NCBI GenBank assembly: GCA_945897185.1
Contig: CAMDFC010000005.1
Location: 1 to 64,000 of the forward strand
Reading direction: 5' to 3'
Origin: Chitinophaga pinensis
GTDB lineage: Bacteria; Bacteroidota; Bacteroidia; Chitinophagales; Chitinophagaceae
DNA: 64,000 nt
Part shown: positions 27,036-34,962 of the stretch, in pieces
How positions within the stretch are numbered: position 1 is the first letter of the stretch
How the letters are laid out: each line of letters starts with the position of its first letter
Program-made: the position numbers and the translations under genes
Notes under the pieces: generated by a model
Databases searched by the model: none
What the model was told of the DNA's origin: nothing
Seen by the model: only the letters and a program-made list of their open reading frames with translations

Positions 27036-28172
27036 ATGAAGTTTTATTCAATACTATTGGTTATCGGTTTATTGGGATTCAATTCCTGCGGATCTAAAGA
27101 AATAGATGTGGTATCTGAAGATGCATCTCTAGCAATGGATGAAATCACATTGACGAAAGACCAGGAAAAGATTTTGGCTTTACAATATGGAAGTGCCACC
27201 ACTCAGAAAATGAGTGTTACAATACAATTGCAAGGCAAGATTGATCTACCACCCCAAAATCTTATTTCAGTCAATTTTCCACTTGGAGGATATTTAAAGA
27301 ATACCAAGCTCATACCTGGTATGCGGGTGCAAAAAGGGGAAGTAATTGCTATCATGGAAGATCAAGCTATAGTTCAATTGCAGCAAGACTTTTTATCCGC
27401 AAAAGCAAAAGCTGCTATGGCGAAGCAAGAGTATGATAGGCAACAAACGCTGTTCAGTGCAAACGCTGGCACGTCTAAATCTTTTCAATTGGCAGAAGGA
27501 GAATTGAAGATTCAGTCTGTGACAGTAAAATCGTTGTTCGAAAAATTAAAACTGATTGGAATAGACCCCACTGTTTTAAATGAGACCAATATAAGCGGAC
27601 AAGCTATGGTACGCTCCACCATCAATGGTTATGTTTCTAAGGTGAATGTAAATACAGGAAAGTATGTACAAGCAACAGAGACCATGTTTGAATTAATTGA
27701 CCCGGATGATATTCATGCCGCGATGACTATTTTTGAAAAAGACCTACCCTATATTAAGCCTGGAAATAGTGTGCAGATACATTTTATAGATGACAAATCA
27801 AAGTCATATGCTGCAGAAATTATTTTAGTAAATAAGGGTGTAGACGACGATAGGACTGCCACTGCACATTGTCATTTTAAATCCCATCCCAGTCAATTGT
27901 TCCCAGGTATGTTTATCCAAGGAGAGGTGTCTGTTACGGAAAGGGAGGTCAAGGCTTTGCCAGAAGAAGCAATAGTAAGGCTTGGTAACCAGGAATATAT
28001 TTTTGTAAAGAATAAGAATAATAAAATTGCCATGGTACCTATTGGAACAGGTCTATCCAAAGAGGGCAATATAGAAGTGAAAACTGGATTAGAAAAAGTT
28101 TCCGATGGTTCAATCGTGCTTAATAATGCATATAAGCTTCTTGGTATTCTTAAAAACAGTGAGGAGGAATAG
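27036..28172 (+). CDS. cusB: RND efflux periplasmic adaptor (membrane fusion protein, CusB-like)
   Basis: 378 residues from ATG 27036; the TTG at 27030 lies inside the upstream gene and is not needed. Lipoprotein signal (MKFYSILLVIGLLGFNSC). Barrel-sandwich and lipoyl-like halves flank a short alpha hairpin: QKGEVIAIMEDQAIVQLQQDF and, after the hairpin, ATINGYVSKVNVNTGKYV-type segment RSTINGYVSKVNVN. The C-terminal membrane-proximal domain includes GLSKEGNIEVKTGL. It bridges the pump and the channel domain of the fused upstream protein. The CusB three-methionine metal site was not recognised. The downstream cupin gene is convergent, 2 bp away. Confidence 0.92.
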   Translation: MKFYSILLVIGLLGFNSCGSKEIDVVSEDASLAMDEITLTKDQEKILALQYGSATTQKMSVTIQLQGKIDLPPQNLISVNFPLGGYLKNTKLIPGMRVQKGEVIAIMEDQAIVQLQQDFLSAKAKAAMAKQEYDRQQTLFSANAGTSKSFQLAEGELKIQSVTVKSLFEKLKLIGIDPTVLNETNISGQAMVRSTINGYVSKVNVNTGKYVQATETMFELIDPDDIHAAMTIFEKDLPYIKPGNSVQIHFIDDKSKSYAAEIILVNKGVDDDRTATAHCHFKSHPSQLFPGMFIQGEVSVTEREVKALPEEAIVRLGNQEYIFVKNKNNKIAMVPIGTGLSKEGNIEVKTGLEKVSDGSIVLNNAYKLLGILKNSEEE

Positions 28173-28174
28173 GG

Positions 28175-28492
28175 TTATTCTCTATAATCTTCTCTAACAG
28201 GACTAAAAACATCTATAAGTTTGCACTCAGTCATTGCTATGGCTGAGTGTGGCGTGTTTGATGGAATGACTTTTACAATGCCTGGTTCAAGTACAAATTC
28301 CTCATTCCCTATTTGCATTTTTAGTTTTCCCTCTATCATGTAAGTGATTTGTTCATGTGGGTGATGGTGCAAAGGCAGATTACTTCCTTTATTGATTGTA
28401 ACAAATCCGAAAGTAGTTGAATTACCATGAACGTATTGTCCAATTATTCCTTCAATGAGCAGTTTCTTTTTTACTTGATCGATGTGTATCAT
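28175..28492 (-). CDS. Small cupin-domain protein
   Basis: 105 residues forming one cupin barrel: motif 1 LPLHHHPHEQITYMIEGKLKMQIG provides several His metal ligands, written here as LPLHHHPHEQ and ITYMIEG, and motif 2 is PSNTPHSAIA. The fold can be a metal-dependent enzyme or a small-molecule sensor. It is the last gene of the minus-strand amidoligase operon, 9 bp after the ATP-grasp-like gene, so it may tailor or bind the pathway product. Its specific activity cannot be inferred from sequence. Confidence 0.85.
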   Translation of the reverse strand: MIHIDQVKKKLLIEGIIGQYVHGNSTTFGFVTINKGSNLPLHHHPHEQITYMIEGKLKMQIGNEEFVLEPGIVKVIPSNTPHSAIAMTECKLIDVFSPVREDYRE

Positions 28493-28501
28493 AATAAATA
28501 T

Positions 28502-29695
28502 TTATTTTTCAAAATAAGCAATACTACCACCTACCCAATCCTTGTCTGCATTGTATCTTACACCAATCATCTTCCCTTTACTAAGTCGTGCTAAGTTGGT
28601 TACTAGCATAGGTCGTGTAGCATGCTCTTCCCATACATACATCATCCTTATTTCAACTTTAGCTGGTGTATTTGGGGTTTGAATGCAGGCTGCATAATTT
28701 ACTTTGTGTTGTAATATCCAATTTTCTGGATCCTGGATATTTGAAATATCTTCATTTTTTACATCAATGATTACACCCTGCCCGGCAAAAGAAAACAGTG
28801 GTTTCAATACAAAGTTTTCAAGATCAGGAGGGATTTTTTCAAGTTGGTTTACGAATTGTGTTTTTGGGATACAAGGATGGGTTAAAAAGGGAAGGGTAAA
28901 TTTAGATATTCTATAAAACCAATGTGGGTGTGTTACCCATTCAACATCATAGTTTTTTGTGAGGTCTATGATTTCTCCAAGTTCATTCTTGATATTGTTT
29001 AATTCATCAGCAATTACCCTATTGTAAATACGTTTTATTTGTAATTTTTTTCCATTGGTAATGTAAAAAAGTTTTTCTCCTTCACAGATTAATTCAGTTA
29101 AACAAACTGGTTTTATACCAAGGTGTTTTTCTGTACAATAGAAATCTATTCTGGTTTTCTGTTTATGCGGATTTATTTCCAGTAAAATTACTTGCTCGCT
29201 TTTACAATCTCCCAAGATTACCTTGCCTAACAATTCCAAATAACCAGCTTTATCTAGGTCGTTAAAATAAGAGGAGTAGTTATCTGGGATGGGGTAGTAT
29301 TTTTCTAGGATTTCAGGATAAAAGGCCTGAAATCCAAATAAGGTAGGAAAGCCTTGCATTTCAATTAGGGCAGGATATAAGCCCCCCATTTCATTTTCAC
29401 AAATTCCAAAATCAAAAGCAATGAAATGCGTATGTTTTCCTTCATTGCTTAGCCTTTCATTTGCAGGAATTGCCCTTTCTGTTTTTTTTAAAAATTCCGG
29501 GTCTATGATGTTGTCTATAATGTACTCACATGTTTCAATCATTTTAGCACCCAATTCTTTACCAATAAAAACAGGTGTTTCTGCTATTCTAAAATCAATA
29601 GCCCCAGGAAATTCACTGTTGAGTGCTATTAAAAATTCTTGATAGGTTTTTTCTGAAAAATTTGAATTGATGAGCTTTCTAATTGAAGAAATCAT
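28502..29695 (-). CDS. Glutathionylspermidine-synthase-like ATP-grasp protein
   Basis: 397 residues, no signal peptide. FDFGICENEMGG and PALIEMQGFP resemble the substrate region of glutathionylspermidine synthase-type ligases (acidic residue, then E-x-Q). LQIKRIYNRVIADEL and FVLKPLFSFAGQGVII correspond to their nucleotide-binding part (KPL...G-G-V). The C-terminus KVEIRMMYVWEE and GGSIAYFEK closes the ATP-grasp fold. I infer an ATP-dependent amide-forming ligase; it could also be a divergent or inactive homologue. It sits between a class I amidotransferase (16 bp upstream) and a cupin (9 bp downstream) in one operon with two other ligases. Confidence 0.6.
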   Translation of the reverse strand: MISSIRKLINSNFSEKTYQEFLIALNSEFPGAIDFRIAETPVFIGKELGAKMIETCEYIIDNIIDPEFLKKTERAIPANERLSNEGKHTHFIAFDFGICENEMGGLYPALIEMQGFPTLFGFQAFYPEILEKYYPIPDNYSSYFNDLDKAGYLELLGKVILGDCKSEQVILLEINPHKQKTRIDFYCTEKHLGIKPVCLTELICEGEKLFYITNGKKLQIKRIYNRVIADELNNIKNELGEIIDLTKNYDVEWVTHPHWFYRISKFTLPFLTHPCIPKTQFVNQLEKIPPDLENFVLKPLFSFAGQGVIIDVKNEDISNIQDPENWILQHKVNYAACIQTPNTPAKVEIRMMYVWEEHATRPMLVTNLARLSKGKMIGVRYNADKDWVGGSIAYFEK

Positions 29696-29711
29696 GGTGT
29701 TACTCTTCTGG

Positions 29712-30551
29712 TTATGAAAGGCTGAAAGGGTTTGTGATACTTTTAATGGATTGCATTAAAAAATTAGGTAGAACATATTTATTGGTGAGACTGATTTTAT
29801 CCGGATCATTTAATTGATCAAGCATCGATGTCCATTTAACCAGACCATGATTTTCTATTACGGTTTGTTTTTTATCCTCTCTTTTTAAGTACATGCTCAT
29901 TCCCTGTGCATCTGCTTCAGGATGAAATTGTGTTCCAACCATGTAGGGGTTGAAACGGATTGCCATTACAGCCCTTTCAAGGTCTATATGCGGACGTTCC
30001 TTCTCAATACACAGTACTTCACCTCCCATTTCATGAACTCGCTGCTTATTGGTTTGTATTACTTGATAATCTCTACTATCAACACCATAGAAGGGGTCTG
30101 CTAGACCATTGAATATTGGATCTGTCTTTCCTTGGTGATTGAGCATGTGAATTGGGAATACGCCAAATGCAGTTGATTTCCTCTTAATCACTTCTCCAAT
30201 TTCAAAATACCTGCATGCAAGTTGAAAGGAATGGCAGATTAGGAAAACAAACTTTTTATTAGGATTATTGGGGTTTTTGTTCCATTGGTCAACCATACCC
30301 AGCCATTTGAAATAAGCAATTTCCCATGCTGAACCTAGGCTTGACAAGGGACTTCCTGGTCCACCTGAAGAAATATAAATATCGTAATCTAGTGAAGGAA
30401 TTTGTAATTCTTTTCTCACTTCAAATTCTTCCCACTCTAAATTAATGACATTGTTATTCTTTAAGTTGTCGAGTAAGTTCCTAATACACCTCATGCCTTG
30501 GTTAGGCATTCCTTCGTTCATATCTAGTATGGCAACATTTATTTTTTTCAT
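29712..30551 (-). CDS. Class I glutamine amidotransferase-like protein
   Basis: 279 residues. The GATase class I triad is visible: nucleophile C106 in FLICHSFQLA, and H210 and E212 in GTQFHPEAD, with SSGGPGSP forming the early glycine loop. It would release ammonia from glutamine or hydrolyse a gamma-glutamyl bond. No synthase domain is fused, so a partner must use the product; the adjoining ATP-grasp proteins are candidates. About 60 C-terminal residues after the triad are extra. It is in the middle of the minus-strand ligase operon with 16-17 bp spacings. Confidence 0.85.
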   Translation of the reverse strand: MKKINVAILDMNEGMPNQGMRCIRNLLDNLKNNNVINLEWEEFEVRKELQIPSLDYDIYISSGGPGSPLSSLGSAWEIAYFKWLGMVDQWNKNPNNPNKKFVFLICHSFQLACRYFEIGEVIKRKSTAFGVFPIHMLNHQGKTDPIFNGLADPFYGVDSRDYQVIQTNKQRVHEMGGEVLCIEKERPHIDLERAVMAIRFNPYMVGTQFHPEADAQGMSMYLKREDKKQTVIENHGLVKWTSMLDQLNDPDKISLTNKYVLPNFLMQSIKSITNPFSLS

Positions 30552-30568
30552 TGTGGTGCAAAATTACA

Positions 30569-31675
30569 TTAAAGTGGGGCTAGAAAATTAGATTCGATAA
30601 ATGTCGCCACATCTTCAAGGCTATTATTTCTTTTGAATACGGCAAGTTGTCTATCAGCGCCAGTCCCTTTTTCTAAAATTCTTGTTATGCTCTTCAATGC
30701 GTCTCTGCAACCTAAATCATCTACTACATCATCAATGAAATCAAGAAGTTCTAGAATAAGTGAACGGGTGTCCACTTCTTGTTCTTTGCCAAAATCAATC
30801 AGTTTATGGTCTATGCCGTATCTAGACGCTCGCCATCTGTTTTCATTAAGGAGTGCTCTAGAATAAAGAATAAAATTCAAGTTGTCTGCACGCAACTTAT
30901 ACAGTTTAACACAGATGCATTGAAAGAGTGCCGCAAACCCAATTGTTTCGTCTACGGTTAATGGTACATCACATATTCTAAATTCTACAGTTCCATAGAT
31001 TGGATGAACCCGTAAGTCCCACCATATTTTTTTTGCATTATCAATACATTTTGTCTTGATAAGTAGATTCACATAGTTCTCATAAGCGCTGTAGCTATCA
31101 AAATAGTCTGGTATTCCAGTTCTTGGAAATTTATCAAACACTTTGGTTCTGTAAGATTTAAAGCCAGTTTCTCTTTTTTCCCAAAAAGGCGAATTGGTGC
31201 TTAATGCAAATACGTGTGGTAGGAAATACCTAGCAGAGTTGGCAATATGTATAGCCATTTCTTTTGATGGCATTCCAACGTGCACATGTAAGCCAAAAAT
31301 CAGGTTTGATCTTGCAGCATCCTGCATTTCATTTACAATTTCTTTGTACCTGATGTGGTCTGTTATTAATTGATGACGCCAGGTGCTAAATGGATGGGTG
31401 CCTGCGGCGGCAGTGCTGTAGCCTAATCCATTGGCAATATTTCTTATGGTTTCTCTTAAATTGAAAATATCAGCCCTTGCTTCTTCAATATTTGTACATA
31501 CGTCGGTTCCTACTTCCACTACAGCTTGATGCATTTCTGCTTTTACTTTTTCACCAAAAACTTTTTGTCCTTCAATCACTATTTTTTGTTCATGACTAAT
31601 TAACTCCTTCGACTTTGGGTCAATTACCATGTATTCCTCCTCAATCCCAACTGTAAATAATTTGTAGTTGATCAT
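30569..31675 (-). CDS. ybdK: YbdK-type carboxylate-amine ligase (GCS2 family)
   Basis: 368 residues of the glutamate-cysteine ligase 2 family: GIEEEYMVID (10-19) carries the metal-binding acidic cluster, with HQAVVEVGTDVC, GLHVHVGMP, and the late VEFRICDVPLT. These proteins share the glutamine-synthetase-like fold and join a carboxylate to an amine using ATP. E. coli YbdK has weak gamma-glutamylcysteine ligase activity; the true substrate is generally unknown. Here the operon context (two ATP-grasp proteins, a glutamine amidotransferase) points to a dedicated small-molecule pathway. Length and motifs are complete. Confidence 0.9.
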   Translation of the reverse strand: MINYKLFTVGIEEEYMVIDPKSKELISHEQKIVIEGQKVFGEKVKAEMHQAVVEVGTDVCTNIEEARADIFNLRETIRNIANGLGYSTAAAGTHPFSTWRHQLITDHIRYKEIVNEMQDAARSNLIFGLHVHVGMPSKEMAIHIANSARYFLPHVFALSTNSPFWEKRETGFKSYRTKVFDKFPRTGIPDYFDSYSAYENYVNLLIKTKCIDNAKKIWWDLRVHPIYGTVEFRICDVPLTVDETIGFAALFQCICVKLYKLRADNLNFILYSRALLNENRWRASRYGIDHKLIDFGKEQEVDTRSLILELLDFIDDVVDDLGCRDALKSITRILEKGTGADRQLAVFKRNNSLEDVATFIESNFLAPL

Positions 31676-31691
31676 GTTTGGTATTTAAAAT

Positions 31692-32645
31692 CTATAATGC
31701 TTTTTGAACAATACTTCGTTTGATGTATTCACCCCAAGAAAGATTATCTGTTCCATCTTTTATATTTTGAGCAGTTTCAATTGCAAAATTTGCAGCGTTT
31801 TCAACTACCCATTCAAAGTTTTCTTCTCCTACACTTTTTAAATCAGCGTCAGGTGCAGGGTTGCAGAAGTCAATGGCATAGGGAATACCATCTCTGATTG
31901 CAAGTTCCACTGTATTAAAATCGTAGCCCAAGTAGTTGTTTATTTTCAAAACAATATCTTCCATTGTTTTAAGCAATTTAGCTGAAGGCTGGTGATTGGC
32001 AACGTATCTCAAATGATGGGGGTTTCTTGGCTCATAAGGCATGATGCGGACGTGTTTTCTCCCAATGCAATAACACCTATAATACTCTTCAAAAATGATT
32101 TCTTCTTGTAACAACATTACAAGCTGACCAGTTTCGGCGTGCGTTTGAAAAAACTCTTCCATATTGTTCAGTCGGTAAACATTTTTCCAACCACCACCAG
32201 CAAAGGGTTTCATATATGCCGGAAAGCCAACGTATTCAAAAATGCTGTTCCAGTCTAGGGGGTAGGCCAGATTAGAAAACGAAGCTTCAGCGGTATCGTC
32301 AGGTAAATCTCGTGAAGGAAGAATTACTGTTTTTGGCACTGGGACATCAATCTTTGTTGCAAGGGCATTGTTAAAAAATTTTTCATCAGCACTCCACCAA
32401 AAAGGATTGTTAATTACTGCAGTACCAGATATCGCGGCATTCTTTAAATAAGCTCTGTAAAAAGGGACGTCTTGTGAAATTCGATCTATAATTACGGCAT
32501 ATCCTGAAGATTCTCCTTGTGCAACTTTATTGATTTTTACAGATTCTGCAGTAATCCCTTTGTGGTTTTTGTCATTGATTCTTTTTACAAATGCCTCAGG
32601 AAAACTACGCTCCTTACCATGCAAGATGCCAATCTTTTTATTCAT
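31692..32645 (-). CDS. RimK-like ATP-grasp ligase
   Basis: 317 residues. The central ATP-grasp domain shows FPAYMKPFAGGGWKNVYRL (lysine and glycine-rich loop), MLLQEEIIFEEYYRCYCIG, and the Mg-binding pair in NTVELAIRDG and IDFCNPAPD (E...N). This is the usual arrangement of ligases that activate a carboxylate as acyl phosphate and join it to an amine. It is the first gene of the five-gene operon running to 28175, and is divergent from an esterase gene. Likely partner substrates are amino acids or small peptides; which ones cannot be said. Confidence 0.85.
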   Translation of the reverse strand: MNKKIGILHGKERSFPEAFVKRINDKNHKGITAESVKINKVAQGESSGYAVIIDRISQDVPFYRAYLKNAAISGTAVINNPFWWSADEKFFNNALATKIDVPVPKTVILPSRDLPDDTAEASFSNLAYPLDWNSIFEYVGFPAYMKPFAGGGWKNVYRLNNMEEFFQTHAETGQLVMLLQEEIIFEEYYRCYCIGRKHVRIMPYEPRNPHHLRYVANHQPSAKLLKTMEDIVLKINNYLGYDFNTVELAIRDGIPYAIDFCNPAPDADLKSVGEENFEWVVENAANFAIETAQNIKDGTDNLSWGEYIKRSIVQKAL

Positions 32646-32720
32646 TTGTTTTTGTTGTTGGCCTAAGTTAATGATTTTATCTGTTTATCGTATTTACTTT
32701 TTAAGAACATATCCTTTGCT

Positions 32721-32728
32721 TACTTTTG
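32721..32728 (+). promoter_or_regulatory. -7 box TACTTTTG before the esterase gene
   Basis: Fits TAnnTTTG, 15 bp upstream of the esterase ATG, in the divergent region with the ligase operon. No equally good box was seen for the minus-strand operon. Confidence 0.45.
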
Positions 32729-32743
32729 CCAGGATAACAAAGT

Positions 32744-33535
32744 ATGGTGAAGCAAGAATTTCAATCGTTTATTATTTCTTCTGGGCTTTTAAAGCGCCTA
32801 GTTAAAGTAGACATATACCGTCCGACGTTGTTTGATGAATCATCTTCTATGAATGTGTTGTTCATTAATGATGGACAAGATCTTGTAAAGATGGGCTTCT
32901 CTAAAATGATAAAAAATCAATTGGGTGCTGAAAGAACGCTTATTGCTATTGGTATTCATGCTGGGATAGAAAGGCGACAAGAATATGGCGTTGCTGGTAT
33001 TCCTGATTATTTGGATAGGGGAAATAAAGCCTTCGTTTATTCTAGATTTATTTTGGATGAACTAATTCCGTATATAAAATCTGTCTTTCCTACAGCAAAA
33101 ATTGATAAAAAGTATTTGGCTGGATTTTCACTAGGTGGATTAATGGCATTTGACATGGCGTTGGAATACCCGCATGAGTTTTCCGCAGTAGGGGTATTTA
33201 GCGGTTCGTTTTGGTGGCGTTCAAAGTCCCTGGAAAACGGATATGTAGAAGAAGTAGACCGAATCATGCATGCAAAAATTCGTAACAAAAAAAGAGAGGC
33301 ACACCTCAGGTTTTTCTTACAAACAGGCCAATTAGATGAAACCGCTGATAGAAATAACAATGGCATTATTGATTCTATTGATGATACCATGGGCATCATC
33401 GGGGAGTTAAAGAGAATTGGGTACGAGCCCAATGAGCAAATAACTTATTTAGAACTACCTGATGGTAAACATGAAGTTAAAACATGGGGTAGGGTAATGC
33501 CAATGTATTTACAATGGCTTGACCAGCTAAAATAA
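32744..33535 (+). CDS. Cytosolic esterase-D-like hydrolase with EF-hand loop
   Basis: 263 residues, alpha/beta hydrolase of the putative esterase family. Nucleophile S129 lies in LAGFSLGGLM. TGQLDET (D198) is a plausible acid, and GKHEVKTW near residue 249 gives the histidine. Residues 202-213 (DRNNNGIIDSID plus D213 at the end of the loop) follow the 12-residue calcium EF-hand pattern, next to the likely catalytic aspartate. No signal peptide. It is divergent from the ligase operon, from which it may remove acyl or peptide groups; that link is inferred from position. Confidence 0.82.
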   Translation: MVKQEFQSFIISSGLLKRLVKVDIYRPTLFDESSSMNVLFINDGQDLVKMGFSKMIKNQLGAERTLIAIGIHAGIERRQEYGVAGIPDYLDRGNKAFVYSRFILDELIPYIKSVFPTAKIDKKYLAGFSLGGLMAFDMALEYPHEFSAVGVFSGSFWWRSKSLENGYVEEVDRIMHAKIRNKKREAHLRFFLQTGQLDETADRNNNGIIDSIDDTMGIIGELKRIGYEPNEQITYLELPDGKHEVKTWGRVMPMYLQWLDQLK

Positions 33536-33562
33536 AAAAGCATCCTTCAAGGATGCTTTTTT
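33534..33562. terminator. Bidirectional terminator between esterase and DUF2911 genes
   Basis: Stem AAAAAAGCATCC/GGATGCTTTTTT (33534-33545 with 33551-33562), 5-base loop, T-rich on both strands, between convergent genes. Confidence 0.92.
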
Positions 33563-33581
33563 AAGTATTCAATAAAACTAT

Positions 33582-34088
33582 TTATTTAACAGTAAACATT
33601 ACCATTAGGTTCTCCCATGAAATGTGCACCATGTCGTTGGCTACTTCAAATTTTAAAGCTTCATTGAAAGTGGCTGATTTTTGAGACTTCACCTTTACTC
33701 TGAGTACATCTTCGTCTTGCTTATAGCTATAAGCTCCCCATTGTTTTGAATTTTTGTTAAAGATGATTGTCCATCCGGTTTCTTCAGGAATGGTAAATAG
33801 GGCATATTTTCCCTTTGCAAGAGCTTGACCTTCAATTTTTACATCTGAACTGAACTCAATGGTAGTTGCATCGTTTGCTCCTGTTCTCCAAACTTTTCCA
33901 TAAGGAACCAAATCTCCCCATACTTTTCTTCCTTTCACAGAGGGTGAGCCATAGGTGATTGTAACTGTTGCATTACCTGCTTTGCCTGAAACGGATTCAG
34001 CTGGACTAGGTTTTGCATTTTGTGCGCATGCATTAATTCCGAAAGTTAGAAGAAAAAGGAAGGTAGTAACGTAAGATAAATGTTTCAT
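33582..34088 (-). CDS. DUF2911 family exported protein
   Basis: 168 residues with an export signal ending GINACAQ (lipoprotein or ordinary cleavage both possible). The family core is clear: VTITYGSPSVKGRKVWGDLVPYG, VWRTGANDATTIEFS, LAKGKYALFTIP and WTIIFNK. DUF2911 proteins are common in Bacteroidota and have no known biochemical role; the fold resembles a small beta sandwich. The upstream neighbour on the same strand is pdxJ, 39 bp away, so they may share a transcript. Confidence 0.9.
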   Translation of the reverse strand: MKHLSYVTTFLFLLTFGINACAQNAKPSPAESVSGKAGNATVTITYGSPSVKGRKVWGDLVPYGKVWRTGANDATTIEFSSDVKIEGQALAKGKYALFTIPEETGWTIIFNKNSKQWGAYSYKQDEDVLRVKVKSQKSATFNEALKFEVANDMVHISWENLMVMFTVK

Positions 34089-34127
34089 ATGTTTTTTTGA
34101 TTTAACGATTGAGGTTTAAAAAAGTTT

Positions 34128-34844
34128 TTATTTTAATTGTCGTTTATATAATTGTATTGTGTTTTCTAGTCCGAAATATATCGAATCGCAAATTAAGGCA
34201 TGTCCGATACTTACCTCGTCTAATTCGGGTATTTGTTTAGAAAAGAAGGCAAGATTATTTAAATCAAGGTCGTGGCCAGCATTAATACCAAGGTCCAATT
34301 GTTTGGCAATTTTTGCTGCTTCAACGTAATGGGCGACTGCCTTCCATTTATCCATTGGGAATTGGTTTGCATATTGTTCGGTATACAATTCAATTCTGTC
34401 GGTCCCTGTACTTGCTGCACCTTCAATCATTTCTTTCACTGGATCACAGAAAATGCTTGTCCGAATTCCTGCATTTTTAAACACTGCAATAATTTCTTTC
34501 AAATAATCCTGGTGTAAGAGCGTGTTCCATCCATGGTCAGAAGTGAGTTGGTTTTCTGCATCAGGGACAAGCGTTACTTGATGCGGCTTGACTTCTAAAA
34601 CCAAGTCGATAAATTTTTGTTCCCTACAATTTCCCTCAATATTAAATTCTGTGGTGATTATTTTTTTTAACTCTCTCACATCTGCATAGCGAATATGTCT
34701 TTCATCAGGTCTTGGGTGGACCGTAATGCCATCTGCTCCAAATCGTTCAGCGTCTAATGCAATTTTAAGTAGATCTGGATTATTACCACCTCTGCTGTTT
34801 CTGATGGTTCCTATTTTATTGATATTAAGGGACAGTTTTGTCAT
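34128..34844 (-). CDS. pdxJ: Pyridoxine 5'-phosphate synthase PdxJ
   Basis: Condenses 1-deoxyxylulose 5-phosphate with 3-amino-2-oxopropyl phosphate to pyridoxine 5'-phosphate, last ring-forming step of vitamin B6 synthesis. TIM barrel with KLSLNINKIGTIRNSRG, GADGITVHPRPDERHI, VTLVPD, DRIELYTE and GINAGHDL, all family signatures. The start at ATG 34844 is chosen over an ATG six codons upstream because PdxJ proteins begin near TKLSLNINK. 238 residues, normal length. Cytosolic. A terminator lies between it and the upstream ahcY gene. Confidence 0.97.
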   Translation of the reverse strand: MTKLSLNINKIGTIRNSRGGNNPDLLKIALDAERFGADGITVHPRPDERHIRYADVRELKKIITTEFNIEGNCREQKFIDLVLEVKPHQVTLVPDAENQLTSDHGWNTLLHQDYLKEIIAVFKNAGIRTSIFCDPVKEMIEGAASTGTDRIELYTEQYANQFPMDKWKAVAHYVEAAKIAKQLDLGINAGHDLDLNNLAFFSKQIPELDEVSIGHALICDSIYFGLENTIQLYKRQLK

Positions 34845-34909
34845 TTTCTCAATTGCTTGCAACGTAAAATTAATCCATAATTACTTGCGGAATTCATTTT
34901 ACAGGCAAT

Positions 34910-34945
34910 AAAAAAACCGACTAATTTCAATTAGTCGGTTTTTTT
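34910..34945 (-). terminator. Terminator after ahcY
   Basis: Stem of 15 bp (34910-34924 with 34931-34945), beginning AAAAAAA and ending TTTTTTT; the A/T tails serve both directions but the gene it closes is ahcY on the minus strand. Confidence 0.9.
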
Positions 34946-34962
34946 ATTTTATCTCATTAAAA

